The notes under the pieces: generated by a model
What the model saw: only the letters and a program-made list of their open reading frames with translations
The model's database searches: none
Told to the model about the DNA's origin: nothing
Made by a program: the position numbers and the translations under genes
Shown: one piece after another, positions 45,643 to 54,087 of the stretch
Layout: every line of letters begins with the position of its first letter
Position numbering within the stretch: position 1 is the first letter of the stretch
NCBI RefSeq assembly: GCF_018130215.1
Contig: NZ_JAFCKQ010000026.1
Span: 40,008 to 104,007, forward strand
From: Bradyrhizobium jicamae
GTDB taxonomy: Bacteria; Pseudomonadota; Alphaproteobacteria; Rhizobiales; Xanthobacteraceae
Direction of reading: 5' to 3'
Length of the DNA stretch: 64,000 nt

Positions 45643-46338
45643 ATGCGCTGCGGTCTTTTCGGAAAACTCTCGGCAAAACGCGACTTCATCGCATTGGCCA
45701 CACCGCGTGCGTTTCTCGAGATTTGGGAACCCTGGTTGCAATCTTGCCTGTCTGCGAGCCAGCACCAGCTCGGCACCAACTGGCAGAGTGCCTATCTCTC
45801 CGCCCCCTTATGGCGATTCTGGCTCGGCGCGGACATAAGCGGTGAAACCACGTTGGGAGCCTTCATGCCGTCAGTCGACGGCATCGGGCGGTACTACCCG
45901 CTTACGTTGATGGCGGTCGCGGACCCTTCGTTCTCAATTCCGCCACCCGATCTGAACGCGCAGGATTCCTGGTTTTCGACGTGTGAGGAGTTCCTTCTCT
46001 CGACGCTGGATCACGAGAAGTCGTTTGAGCAAATCACAGCAACACTCGACTCGCTGGCAGTCCCGCACATGGAGGCCACGGCGAGCGGTACAGGCGACGT
46101 TCTCCGCATCAGTGACACAACCATAGGTAGCTTTACGGCCGGCACATCCTTTCGTGATGCGCTTGCGAAGGTTCGCCAGAAAAATCATGGCGCCTTGGCG
46201 GCGGCGAGCTTCTGGTGGACCGATGGCGGCGGGGACTTTCCGCCGATGGCGCTGGCTTGCCGCGGTCTGCTGGATCCGTTCGGCTACTCTGCTATGCTGA
46301 CTGGAAGGATTTCCGTTCGAGCCGATGGTTGTGCCTAA
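45643..46338 (+). CDS. tagF: T6SS-associated protein TagF
   Basis: This 231-aa cytoplasmic protein (DUF2094) is a negative regulator of T6SS assembly that acts with the phosphorylation pathway. The N-terminal signature is present: GLFGKLSAKRDFIALATPRA, then FLEIWEPWLQSCL and YLSAPLWRFWLG. Characteristic middle motifs are GAFMPSVDGIGRYYPLTLMA and the late GGGDFPPMALACRGLLDP. The ATG at 45643 lies 6 bp after the tssM stop; a GTG at 45619 (eight codons earlier) is possible. It is a stand-alone TagF, not fused to PppA as in some species. Confidence 0.95.
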   Translation: MRCGLFGKLSAKRDFIALATPRAFLEIWEPWLQSCLSASQHQLGTNWQSAYLSAPLWRFWLGADISGETTLGAFMPSVDGIGRYYPLTLMAVADPSFSIPPPDLNAQDSWFSTCEEFLLSTLDHEKSFEQITATLDSLAVPHMEATASGTGDVLRISDTTIGSFTAGTSFRDALAKVRQKNHGALAAASFWWTDGGGDFPPMALACRGLLDPFGYSAMLTGRISVRADGCA

Positions 46339-46349
46339 GGTTAAGCCAA

Positions 46350-47138
46350 ATGGATCGATCGCCTTACATCTTCGATGCCGGCTATGCGACCCATCCGGGA
46401 AGGGTGAGACACAGCAACGAAGATGCTGTTCTGGTGCGCGCCGACGTCGGCCTTTGGGCTGTCGCGGATGGCATGGGAGGGCATGACTCGGGAGACTTGG
46501 CGAGCCACCTGATCATCCAGGCCCTTGACGGGATTTCGAGCGCGACCTCCGCAATGGAGTTACTCGCGGAAACCGAAAGCAAAATCTTCGAGGCCAATCG
46601 CCAGATCATCGAAATCAGCCGCCAGCGTGGCGGTGCAGTCATAGGATCGACTGTCGCGGTTCTGTTGATCTCGGAGGATCACTATGCCTGCGTCTGGGCA
46701 GGAGACAGCCGTCTCTATCTGGTGAGCAATGGCGCGGTGAGACAGGTGTCTCGCGACCACACCGAAGTCGAGGAGATGATTGCCAGCGGAGCCATGACCT
46801 CGGACGAAGCAAGGAACTGGCCTCAAAATGTGATCACCAAGGCCGTCGGCGTGCACGAAAACTCCGAACTCGAGGTCGTGACCGGCGCCGTCGAGGAATC
46901 CAACATCTTCGTGCTCTGCAGCGACGGGCTCACCAAGCACGTGTCTGACAAGGAAATACTTCAGCAAGTTTCGACTGGCTCGGCGCAATCCTCGTGCGAT
47001 GCCTTGGTCGACCTCGCCTTGAACCGCGGCGGCCTCGACAACATCACGGTTGTGGTCGTCCGGCCGATACAAGGGACCGCGACGAGCCGGGGATCTGGCG
47101 CGATCGAAGGCTTGCCGAATACGGGCATTTGGGAGTGA
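46350..47138 (+). CDS. pppA: T6SS-linked PP2C-family phosphatase PppA
   Basis: This 262-aa protein is a metal-dependent Ser/Thr phosphatase. PP2C motifs are in order: VRHSNEDAVL (Asp), VADGMGGHDSGDLAS (metal-binding DGMGGH), GSTVAVLLI, WAGDSRLYLV, RDHT and SDGL, and DNITVVVVRP. All metal-binding aspartates are present, so it should be active. It removes phosphates placed by PpkA. It follows tagF by 11 bp. The GGGAG ribosome-binding site for the next gene lies inside its final codons. Confidence 0.95.
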   Translation: MDRSPYIFDAGYATHPGRVRHSNEDAVLVRADVGLWAVADGMGGHDSGDLASHLIIQALDGISSATSAMELLAETESKIFEANRQIIEISRQRGGAVIGSTVAVLLISEDHYACVWAGDSRLYLVSNGAVRQVSRDHTEVEEMIASGAMTSDEARNWPQNVITKAVGVHENSELEVVTGAVEESNIFVLCSDGLTKHVSDKEILQQVSTGSAQSSCDALVDLALNRGGLDNITVVVVRPIQGTATSRGSGAIEGLPNTGIWE

Positions 47139-47142
47139 CAGA

Positions 47143-49116
47143 GTGAGGCCTCGGGATCCAGTTCGACCAACCCAGCATGCCGTGCCATCCGGCACGCGTC
47201 TCAACGGCATCTACGAAATCGACCGGATTATTGGCGCGGGAGGCATGGGAGAGGTCTACAAGGGACATGAGGTCCAGACCGGGACGGCCGTCGCAATCAA
47301 AATGCTGGTACCGGACATGGCGGAGAACGAAGCCGCTCTTGCGCTGTTCCGGCGAGAGGCTGCAGCCCTTCACTATTTGATGCACGATGCGATCGTCCGC
47401 TATTTTGTCTTCACGGTCGAACCAATTCTCCAACGACCATATCTAGCGATGGAATACGTCGACGGCCGATCGCTCGCTGATCTCCTGGAGGAAGGGCCGC
47501 TCACTCTGGAAGCACTGCTTCGATTGACCAAAAGGGTCGCTTCCGGCCTGAAGGCGGCTCACGAACGAGGCATCATCCATCGCGATGTGTCACCCGACAA
47601 CATCATCATCCCGCAAAACGACGTTGCCCGCGCCAAGATCATCGACTTCGGCATCGCCCGCTCGACGCAGCTCGGTGATGCAACCATCATCGGCTCTGGC
47701 TTTGCCGGCAAGCACAACTATGTTTCGCCCGAGCAGATTGGGCTCTATGGGGGTGAAGTCAACGCTCAGTCGGATGTCTATAGCCTGGGCCTCGTGCTGT
47801 TCTTCGCCCTGACGGGCGCGAAATTGGACATGGGAGGGACCCAGTTTCAGCTCGTCGAAAAGCGCCGGCGTGTCCCCGACCTCGGCGCTATCGATTCACG
47901 GATCCGCCCTCTCTTCGAGCGAATGCTTCAGCCAGATCCGAAGGATCGGCCGACCATGGCCGAAGTCGAGAGCTGGAACATCGGAAGCTTCTTGACCGAG
48001 CGGGCGCAGCCCATCATTGCTCCCCCAACGAGGTCAACGGAGCCCAGACCAAGCCGCACCTGGATTCGCTATGCGATCGCCGCATCTGCTCTGCTAGTCA
48101 TTGGCGTCGGTGCTTTCGCCTACTATTCCTACGTCTGGAACGCTCCGATAGACCTGCCTGAGCGCCCCGTTGCAACGTTGAATCCAAACCAGCCAACTTT
48201 GCAGCCCTCTGATACTGGCTCCCGTCCCACGGATTCTTCCAAGGACACGTCGGCGAAGCCGCTAGAGCCTCCCGCCCCACCGTTGAAGCCAAACCAGGCG
48301 ACATTGCAGCCCTCTGATACTGGCTCGCGTCCCACGGATTCTTCCAAAGACACGTCGGCGAAGCCGCTAGAGCCTCCCGCCCCACCGTTGAAGCCAAACC
48401 AGGCGACATTGCAGCCCTCTGATACTGGCTCGCGTCCCACGGATTCTTCCAAGGACACGTCGGCGAAGCCGCCACTTGGCAATGCCAACCGCGTTGAGCT
48501 GACCCGTCGATACCTGCAGCAATATGATGGTGGCGATTGCTTCTTCATCATGCCGATGGCGATCGGAACAAGCGGTGCCGACCTCGAAGGATTCGGCTCA
48601 TCGACGGCGCCATTTGAAGCGTTGGACAAATCTTTCAAGCGGAGCCAGGGTTACGAGGCAATGATAGGGGTACGTTTGGTCACATCGGCCCAGTGCCCCG
48701 CGATTACTTTCCTCAATAGGGTGCGCGGCGATGCCTCTCGAGCTCCGCGGATTTCACTCAGTTCCGTGAAGATTCGTCCCGATGAAACAATTACTGGGAA
48801 CATCGAAAATTTTGCAAATCGGGTCGTCGAGCTGCTGTTGATTTCCGAAGACGGCCAAGTTCAAAATCTCTCGTATTTGCTGCGGCCAGGCACAGACACA
48901 CTCTCATTCTCGATTGAAATGAAGCGTTCGGAAGAAGGCTTAGCCCCAAGTGTGCCGTTGCTGATCATGGCCGTCGCAACACCGCGCGTGCTTGATTCGC
49001 TTCGGCAGCCCAGACCCACGCCCGCGGATCTATTTTTTCTACAAGTGCTGAGTGAAGCGCAGCGTGCCAACATGATGATCAATGCATCGGCGCGTTACCT
49101 CAGCATCCAGAAGTAG
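47143..49116 (+). CDS. ppkA: T6SS-linked Ser/Thr kinase PpkA with periplasmic C-terminal domain
   Basis: This 657-aa Hanks-type kinase uses a GTG start at 47143 with GGGAG upstream. The kinase domain at about 20-290 has G-loop IGAGGMGEVYK, catalytic Lys53, HRDVSPDN (Asp148), DFGIA (168-170) and VSPEQ. All key residues are intact. One TM segment lies at about 308-330. Then comes a Pro/Ser/Asp-rich repeat tract (35-aa unit, about 345-445), followed by an unassigned beta-rich domain (DCFFIMPMAIG...ISLSSVKIRPDE...) with two Cys. The kinase should phosphorylate the FHA proteins in response to an outside signal sensed by the C-terminal domain. It is the last gene of the right operon. Confidence 0.93.
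   Translation: MRPRDPVRPTQHAVPSGTRLNGIYEIDRIIGAGGMGEVYKGHEVQTGTAVAIKMLVPDMAENEAALALFRREAAALHYLMHDAIVRYFVFTVEPILQRPYLAMEYVDGRSLADLLEEGPLTLEALLRLTKRVASGLKAAHERGIIHRDVSPDNIIIPQNDVARAKIIDFGIARSTQLGDATIIGSGFAGKHNYVSPEQIGLYGGEVNAQSDVYSLGLVLFFALTGAKLDMGGTQFQLVEKRRRVPDLGAIDSRIRPLFERMLQPDPKDRPTMAEVESWNIGSFLTERAQPIIAPPTRSTEPRPSRTWIRYAIAASALLVIGVGAFAYYSYVWNAPIDLPERPVATLNPNQPTLQPSDTGSRPTDSSKDTSAKPLEPPAPPLKPNQATLQPSDTGSRPTDSSKDTSAKPLEPPAPPLKPNQATLQPSDTGSRPTDSSKDTSAKPPLGNANRVELTRRYLQQYDGGDCFFIMPMAIGTSGADLEGFGSSTAPFEALDKSFKRSQGYEAMIGVRLVTSAQCPAITFLNRVRGDASRAPRISLSSVKIRPDETITGNIENFANRVVELLLISEDGQVQNLSYLLRPGTDTLSFSIEMKRSEEGLAPSVPLLIMAVATPRVLDSLRQPRPTPADLFFLQVLSEAQRANMMINASARYLSIQK
48181..48475 (+). repeat. 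In-frame 105-bp tandem repeats in ppkA
   Basis: The unit is 105 bp (35 aa), seen with cut points at 48262 and 48367. Its core is TLQPSDTGSRPTDSSKDTS, with linker LEPPAPPLKPNQ. Three cores are joined by two linkers; the first copy has a few differences (NPNQPTL) and the copies are otherwise nearly identical, so expansion is recent. The tract sits just outside the membrane and likely acts as a flexible spacer of variable length. Confidence 0.9.
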
Positions 49117-49188
49117 CACGCTGCGAGGGGTGGCACCCTCTGCACGAGTCAGATCTCGGCAGCCCGGCGCGACGGCCCTACCCTCACC

Positions 49189-49230
49189 AACGAGGCCGCA
49201 GCGGGGCGGGACGCTGCGCCCCGCCTCGTT
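49189..49230. terminator. GC-rich hairpin after ppkA
   Basis: AACGAGG at 49189-49195 pairs with CCTCGTT at 49224-49230, and CGGGGCG (49202-49208) pairs with CGCCCCG (49217-49223), leaving a 5' bulge. It lies between the convergent ppkA and the minus-strand barrel gene. No T-run follows, so it is a likely but not classical terminator that could serve both directions. Confidence 0.5.
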
Positions 49231-49342
49231 GCGCCACCGAGCCCTATGAGCTCGCATTCAGCTCAACTCTTCCCACCGCTGGATCAAATGACGGTGTCAG
49301 ACCGATCCCTTCAAACCCGCTTGTTCATGGGACGGGCTGCTA

Positions 49343-50404
49343 TCAGAAGGTCCAACGGAACCCTCCCAGCGCGCCATACGACGAGAAGCCGGAAATATCG
49401 GTTCCGTGCGCTTCTACGAAACTGGAGAAAGTGGGCGTCCAAAGTATATTCAATTTGCCAGAAGCCCTTCCTCCGACTTGCCCTGTTGCAATGAGCCCCA
49501 CTGATGGGACGGTGATCGGGGTCCCGCTCGGCACAACGGCGCCGACCCCGCTTTGCGACACCAGCGAAAAAGCCTCAAGCTTGAGAGACGGCTGGACACG
49601 GACGCCATTCCAGGTTGTCTCGGTGCCGAAGCGTGCCCCACCGTGAACCTCGGTGCTATTGCCGATTTGAGTATCGAAATTGGCAGTGTAGGCCTCTGAA
49701 TAGGTGACGCCGATCGTCGGCTCGATGTACCAGCCATTTCCAATCTCAAACTTGTATTGCACGTTGGGTGCATAGCTCAGGCCAGTGCCATCCGTAACCC
49801 CGGCAGTCGCTGACGAGCTCGAGCTCCAGGACCCGGTGACGGTGAAATCAGCTGAGAAACCTCCGTTGATGTATGCAATGGTGCCCGCACCAACGCCAGT
49901 GTTTGTGTCGATGCCCGGAGCGTTAGACCAGACTCCGCTCCCGGTGAAGACGAAGGTAAGCGCATCATAAGCCGAGAATATGCCTATCTTCGTGATATCC
50001 GCGGCCCCAGTTCCACCGAACGAACTCACGGTTATGCCCGCCGCTCGGCTCGAGTCACCCGACCCGATGAGATTGAGGCCATAAATGTAGGTTGGCGGCG
50101 GCGGGGCGGGAGGCGCCTTCGTGTACACAGGCGCCTTTGCATAGCCGAGGGCTGCAAAGGGATTGTCAACGGCCGGCAAGAGGCCTTCGCTGTCTCCCGT
50201 AAACTGCAGCCTTCCCGGCGAACTGGCGCCCGCCAGTTGCCTGCTTTGGATCTGATCTCGGACGTTCTGCAGGATGTTTTGTACGACGTTCTGGACGATC
50301 CTGTCCGTGATCTCATCTGCTCTCGACGGCGTTGCCACAAGCGTCGCAAATATGGATCCAATCAGAATGCCGGGCGCACCAATTCTCAAATTTTTAAACG
50401 CCAT
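49343..50404 (-). CDS. Outer-membrane beta-barrel protein with helical N-terminal segment
   Basis: This 353-aa exported protein has a signal peptide (MAFKNLRIGAPGILIGSIFA, cleaved near PSRADE). A helical stretch of regular small repeats follows (ITDRIVQNVVQNILQNVRDQ). A Pro/Ala linker leads into a beta barrel at about 110-353 (NGGFSADFTVTGSWSS, YKFEIGNGWYIEPTIGVTY, GARFGTETTWNGVRVQPSL), ending GFRWTF for BAM recognition. The design resembles the barrel protein at 2902: signal, linker, barrel. It is convergent with ppkA and divergent from nothing nearby. Function unknown; possible T6SS outer-membrane partner by location only. Confidence 0.8.
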   Translation of the reverse strand: MAFKNLRIGAPGILIGSIFATLVATPSRADEITDRIVQNVVQNILQNVRDQIQSRQLAGASSPGRLQFTGDSEGLLPAVDNPFAALGYAKAPVYTKAPPAPPPPTYIYGLNLIGSGDSSRAAGITVSSFGGTGAADITKIGIFSAYDALTFVFTGSGVWSNAPGIDTNTGVGAGTIAYINGGFSADFTVTGSWSSSSSATAGVTDGTGLSYAPNVQYKFEIGNGWYIEPTIGVTYSEAYTANFDTQIGNSTEVHGGARFGTETTWNGVRVQPSLKLEAFSLVSQSGVGAVVPSGTPITVPSVGLIATGQVGGRASGKLNILWTPTFSSFVEAHGTDISGFSSYGALGGFRWTF

Positions 50405-50600
50405 TGCAGTTCCCCACCACTGCGGAAGCTACCGGCCCCCTTGTTGATAATGACCGCACTATAACCAACAATCCGCTGAATTTAGGCGCGCAACTTGTGG
50501 TTCAGGTTGTTTTCGCCACACGCTGTTGCGGATTAGCAACAGGCGCTTCCAAATAGATGCGGCGTCTTCTTGTGACGCTGGCAAGGCCAAGGAGGCTCCA

Positions 50601-51233
50601 CTATTTGGACGCCGCCATCGCGCCAGACATGTTGGAGACCTGAACCCTGCGGTTCACGTCAGCAAAGGGGTGGGCTGGGTCCTTGAGCTTGGTCTTGCCG
50701 TACCCCACGGTCACGAGCCCAGCGCTGGGGATTCCGAACTTCTCGACCACGTAGCGCTTGATCGAAACCGCCCTGCGCTCGGACAGATCTTGATTATACG
50801 AGTCGCGCCCGGCCGCGTCGGTATGCCCGGCGACCAAAAAGGTGGAGCCCTTCAGATCGGGGGTGTTGAGGGCGCGACCAAGCGCCTGAACGGAAGGCAA
50901 GGATTTTGAATTGATCTCGGCCGAGTTGTATTCGAACGTGATTTCCAAGTCGATCTGTGGCTTGTCCTTGGCAATTACCGCGGCCTCTTCCCGTTCCTCG
51001 GGCGTGAGCACTCGCTCAAGGCCACGGATTCTTTCAAGAAAGACTGACTCGGCCGCCGTATCAACCCGCGGACGATTCACCAATTGCCGAGATACCTCTT
51101 TCTTGGCCGTCAAAGCTTCGACGATTTGATCCTCTGTCAGATTCTCACCGGCTGCGGCCAAGCCCGGCAAAAACGCTGTATTGGCGATCTGGAGCAGAAA
51201 AATCGCGGAAAAACTAATTAACTTCTGCGACAT
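50601..51233 (-). CDS. OmpA-family peptidoglycan-binding lipoprotein-like protein
   Basis: This 210-aa protein has a signal peptide (MSQKLISFSAIFLLQIANTA, cleaved after GLAAAG). A charged helix region follows (LTEDQIVEALTAKKEVSRQL), then the OmpA C-terminal domain at about 95-205: ITFEYNSAEI, ALNTPDLKGSTFLVAGHTDA, YNQDLSERRAVSIKRYVVEK and FADVNRRVQVSN. It anchors to peptidoglycan. There is no lipobox Cys, so it is probably soluble periplasmic or barrel-linked. It is transcribed divergently from the repeat-caspase gene, with a 385-bp gap between. Confidence 0.85.
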   Translation of the reverse strand: MSQKLISFSAIFLLQIANTAFLPGLAAAGENLTEDQIVEALTAKKEVSRQLVNRPRVDTAAESVFLERIRGLERVLTPEEREEAAVIAKDKPQIDLEITFEYNSAEINSKSLPSVQALGRALNTPDLKGSTFLVAGHTDAAGRDSYNQDLSERRAVSIKRYVVEKFGIPSAGLVTVGYGKTKLKDPAHPFADVNRRVQVSNMSGAMAASK

Positions 51234-51618
51234 TACCAGCTCCTCACCCGGAAGGCCGTTTCGCTTCGAAAAGACGTCGATTCGCTAGCAGCAGAAACCA
51301 CCTGGGTTGTTTTAGCTGCGTACTGCCAAAACCATCGATCCTTGGGAAGTTAATGTCAACGGACTACGAATGCAGCGAGACGGGCAGACAACGACTCTTG
51401 TGAATTCAATAGGATGGGTGCAAAATGATGCGAGCCCGATATCATAGTTTCCGAGATGGCTTACCGCCCGCGAAGGTCGCAGTCTGGTACAACTCGCGGC
51501 GTTCACAATAGACCTCGGAGACAAGCTCGTCGGACCAAACTATCTAATTCCAGAACTACCTTGGGGATTATCGTCGGAAGGGATTTGTAATAGCATTTAG
51601 GTTTTTAGGAAGCCGATA
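51234..51618. promoter_or_regulatory. 385-bp divergent region
   Basis: This gene-free region lies between the OmpA gene (minus) and the caspase-repeat gene (plus). It probably carries both promoters; I see no clear operator or hairpin. Confidence 0.35.
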
Positions 51619-54087
51619 ATGCGTAATCCATTAAAGGTGCTTAGCCGCCGAGATAGCTGGCGCGCCAAGAAGGCGGCACTTGTGTTGACACTTTTCTTGA
51701 CCATGCACGCTGGGCAAGCATGGGCCCAAGACCGGATCGCCCTCGTCATTGGAAACAGCCAGTATCGTAAAGTCAACCAACTGCCTAACCCCGTAAACGA
51801 CGCCGCCGACATGACGGAGTCACTAACCAGGCTGGGCTTTACCGTTAAACATCTAAATGACTTGGACTTTGACGGATTCCGACGCGCGCTTATTGAGTTT
51901 GGAAAAGCTGCGCGCACAGCCGACCAAGCGGTCATTTTTTTCGCCGGCCATGGCGTTGAGATCGACGGCAAAAACTGGCTCATTCCTATCGACGCCGAGG
52001 TGAAATCAGCAGTTGATGTTTACGCCGAGGCCATCAATCTCGAAACTTTGATCGACATATCAATCACGCCCAAGGCTATTGGGCTGGTGATCCTTGATGC
52101 CTGCCGAACCAATCCTTTCGCGTCAGCCAAGGAGACGCGGACTGCGGCAACACCTCCAAATCCGAAGTCGAAAAAATCAGTAATTTCCCTTGTGAAGAGT
52201 GAAGATGCAGCTCGCTTGCCCGAAGCTTTCGGCGGGTTAGCGCCTGTCGAAGTTACCGACAACGTATTGGTCGCATACGCCGCCGCTGCGGGTACCATCG
52301 CACGGGACGGACGAGGCCGAAACAGCCCCTACTCGGGATCTCTCTTGCGCCATATCGAAACGCCCGGACTGGAAGTCAACTATTTGTTTCGCCTTGTCCA
52401 CGACGATGTGCTCAATGAAACCAAGTATCAGGAGCCGAGCGTCTACGGCACGCTTTCGAAGGAAGAGATTTACCTCAAGCAGGGCGACACTTCCGGCGTG
52501 GCAAGCGCAGACGATGACCCCGACCCCGAGGCTTTGGCATGGCAATTCGTTCGCGTCACGAATGACGTGGCAACTCTCCGACGCTTCTCGGATCAATTTC
52601 CGGCAAGCCCCCACGGGACAGAGGTCCGCGAACGAGTCGCACAATTGGAAAGTGCAGAAAATCTAGCCTGGACAATTGTCGAGCGACAAAAATCAGTCTC
52701 TGCCTATCGAGCATTCCTAGATCTCTACCCATATGGCGACCGCGTGGACCAGGCGCGGTCGACGCTCGCGTCTCTGCAAGCTTCAGCGCCTTCCGATCAG
52801 GCAGAGACCGTCGAACTCCCACGGCCTCCTGCCTCGAAGTATCATCCAAACTCGGCGTCGGTCAGCGCGACAAGAAAAAATCCTGTGTCCGTGGAAAAAG
52901 CCTGGGATGTATTGAAGTCGTCGCGAGATCAACGCTTGTTGACTGACTTCTCCGAAATGTACCCTAGTCTGCGATCACATCGGCTGCCGGCCGACAGCGA
53001 CTTCTTGTTGGCTCCAGTAAATTCGACGGAGTGGATGCTCAATACAGCTCAGGACGAAGATGTGAACCAATGCTTTGGCGGCCATTCCGATGCCTGCGTC
53101 AAGGCGATCGCGAAATATCCCGAATACGTGCAGCTCACATTCCAGCTCTGCAGGACGAAAGGAACTAATTACAGCTGTATGACCAGAGCGATCGAGGAAG
53201 CCCGCAAGAAGGGATTGCTCGTTTCCAGGTTTACCCGCTCGGAACTGGAGAAAACCCGTAACAAGGAATATCGTCGTGTTGCGTCGCGCGTGCAGGACAA
53301 CGTGCAGAACATTGTCTCAAACGTGGTCAGCAATGCCGTCAGCACTTCCGTAAGCAATTCCGTCAGCGCAGCTGTCGGCAGGGCGGCATCAACTGCAGCA
53401 TCGGCGGCCGCCTCTAACGCGGCAAGCAGGGCGGCGTCGGCGGCCGCCTCCCACGCTGCAGGCAAGGCCGCGTCGCTTGCCGCCTCGAACGCTGCGGGCA
53501 GGGCCGCGTCGACTGCCGCTTCCAACGCTGCCGGCAGGGCCGCGTCGACTGCCGCATCTCATGCGGCAGGTAGGGCCGCGTCGACTGCTGCTTCCAACGC
53601 TGCAGGCAGGGCCGCGACGACTGCAGCCTCCAACGCTGCAGGCAGGGCCGCATCGACCGCCGCCTCCACCGCGGCAGCGAAGGCAGCATCAAATGCCGCC
53701 TCCAAAGCCGCGGCAGAGGCTGCCGCGCAAGCAGCAGCAAATGCGGCGAGCAACATCAGGGTCCCATCGGACTTCCGATTGAAGCGTGACATCGTTCCGC
53801 TGGATGTCGTGCACAATGGCCTGCAGCTTTATCGCTACAGGTACGTCGGGGATAGCACTTACTATGTTGGCGTGATGGCACAGGACGTTGCAAAACGAGT
53901 TCCGGCTGCCATCGACCGTGGTCCGCACGGCTATCTGCGCGTCGATTATGGCATGCTTGGCCTGAAGTTGCTGACCTTCACGGAATGGACCAAGATACGA
54001 GCCACTGAGGCCGCTCACATTCTGTCGACCTCGTCGGAATATCACGATGGTGAATTGTCTAATGCTGCTGGCCCTTCGAACCAATGA
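51619..54087 (+). CDS. Caspase - alanine-rich repeat - S74 tail-spike chaperone protein
   Basis: This 822-aa exported protein has a signal peptide (res 1-36, ending AWAQ). The caspase-like domain at about 38-290 begins RIALVIGNSQY and has catalytic His111 (FFAGHGVEIDG) and Cys162 (ILDACRTNP). Helical regions follow to about 550. Residues about 558-712 are a 4-residue-periodic tract (VQNIVSNVVSNAVST..., then AAGRAASTAASN repeated). Residues about 717-785 match the Peptidase_S74 intramolecular chaperone seen in phage tail spikes (SDFRLKRDIVPL, GLQLYRYRY, YYVGVMAQDV, GYLRVDYGML). S74 domains drive trimerisation and often self-cleave. The combination suggests a trimeric surface fibre with a caspase head. 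Confidence 0.85.
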   Translation: MRNPLKVLSRRDSWRAKKAALVLTLFLTMHAGQAWAQDRIALVIGNSQYRKVNQLPNPVNDAADMTESLTRLGFTVKHLNDLDFDGFRRALIEFGKAARTADQAVIFFAGHGVEIDGKNWLIPIDAEVKSAVDVYAEAINLETLIDISITPKAIGLVILDACRTNPFASAKETRTAATPPNPKSKKSVISLVKSEDAARLPEAFGGLAPVEVTDNVLVAYAAAAGTIARDGRGRNSPYSGSLLRHIETPGLEVNYLFRLVHDDVLNETKYQEPSVYGTLSKEEIYLKQGDTSGVASADDDPDPEALAWQFVRVTNDVATLRRFSDQFPASPHGTEVRERVAQLESAENLAWTIVERQKSVSAYRAFLDLYPYGDRVDQARSTLASLQASAPSDQAETVELPRPPASKYHPNSASVSATRKNPVSVEKAWDVLKSSRDQRLLTDFSEMYPSLRSHRLPADSDFLLAPVNSTEWMLNTAQDEDVNQCFGGHSDACVKAIAKYPEYVQLTFQLCRTKGTNYSCMTRAIEEARKKGLLVSRFTRSELEKTRNKEYRRVASRVQDNVQNIVSNVVSNAVSTSVSNSVSAAVGRAASTAASAAASNAASRAASAAASHAAGKAASLAASNAAGRAASTAASNAAGRAASTAASHAAGRAASTAASNAAGRAATTAASNAAGRAASTAASTAAAKAASNAASKAAAEAAAQAAANAASNIRVPSDFRLKRDIVPLDVVHNGLQLYRYRYVGDSTYYVGVMAQDVAKRVPAAIDRGPHGYLRVDYGMLGLKLLTFTEWTKIRATEAAHILSTSSEYHDGELSNAAGPSNQ
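53416..53703 (+). repeat. In-frame 36-bp repeats (12-aa) in the caspase-S74 gene
   Basis: Eight copies of a 36-bp unit begin at 53416, 53452, 53488, 53524, 53560, 53596, 53632 and 53668. The protein unit is NAAGRAASTAAS with small changes (N to H, G to S, R to K). Upstream, the same 4-residue period continues with V in place of A (SNVVSNAVST), so the array is built from a tetrapeptide. The pattern predicts a continuous helix with a small-residue face. Confidence 0.92.

Noticed and set aside
48181..48475. 105-bp repeats considered as a non-coding array
   Set aside because: Units are multiples of three and read through in the ppkA frame.
53416..53703. 36-bp repeats considered as a CRISPR array
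   Set aside because: They are contiguous with no spacers and in frame within a protein.
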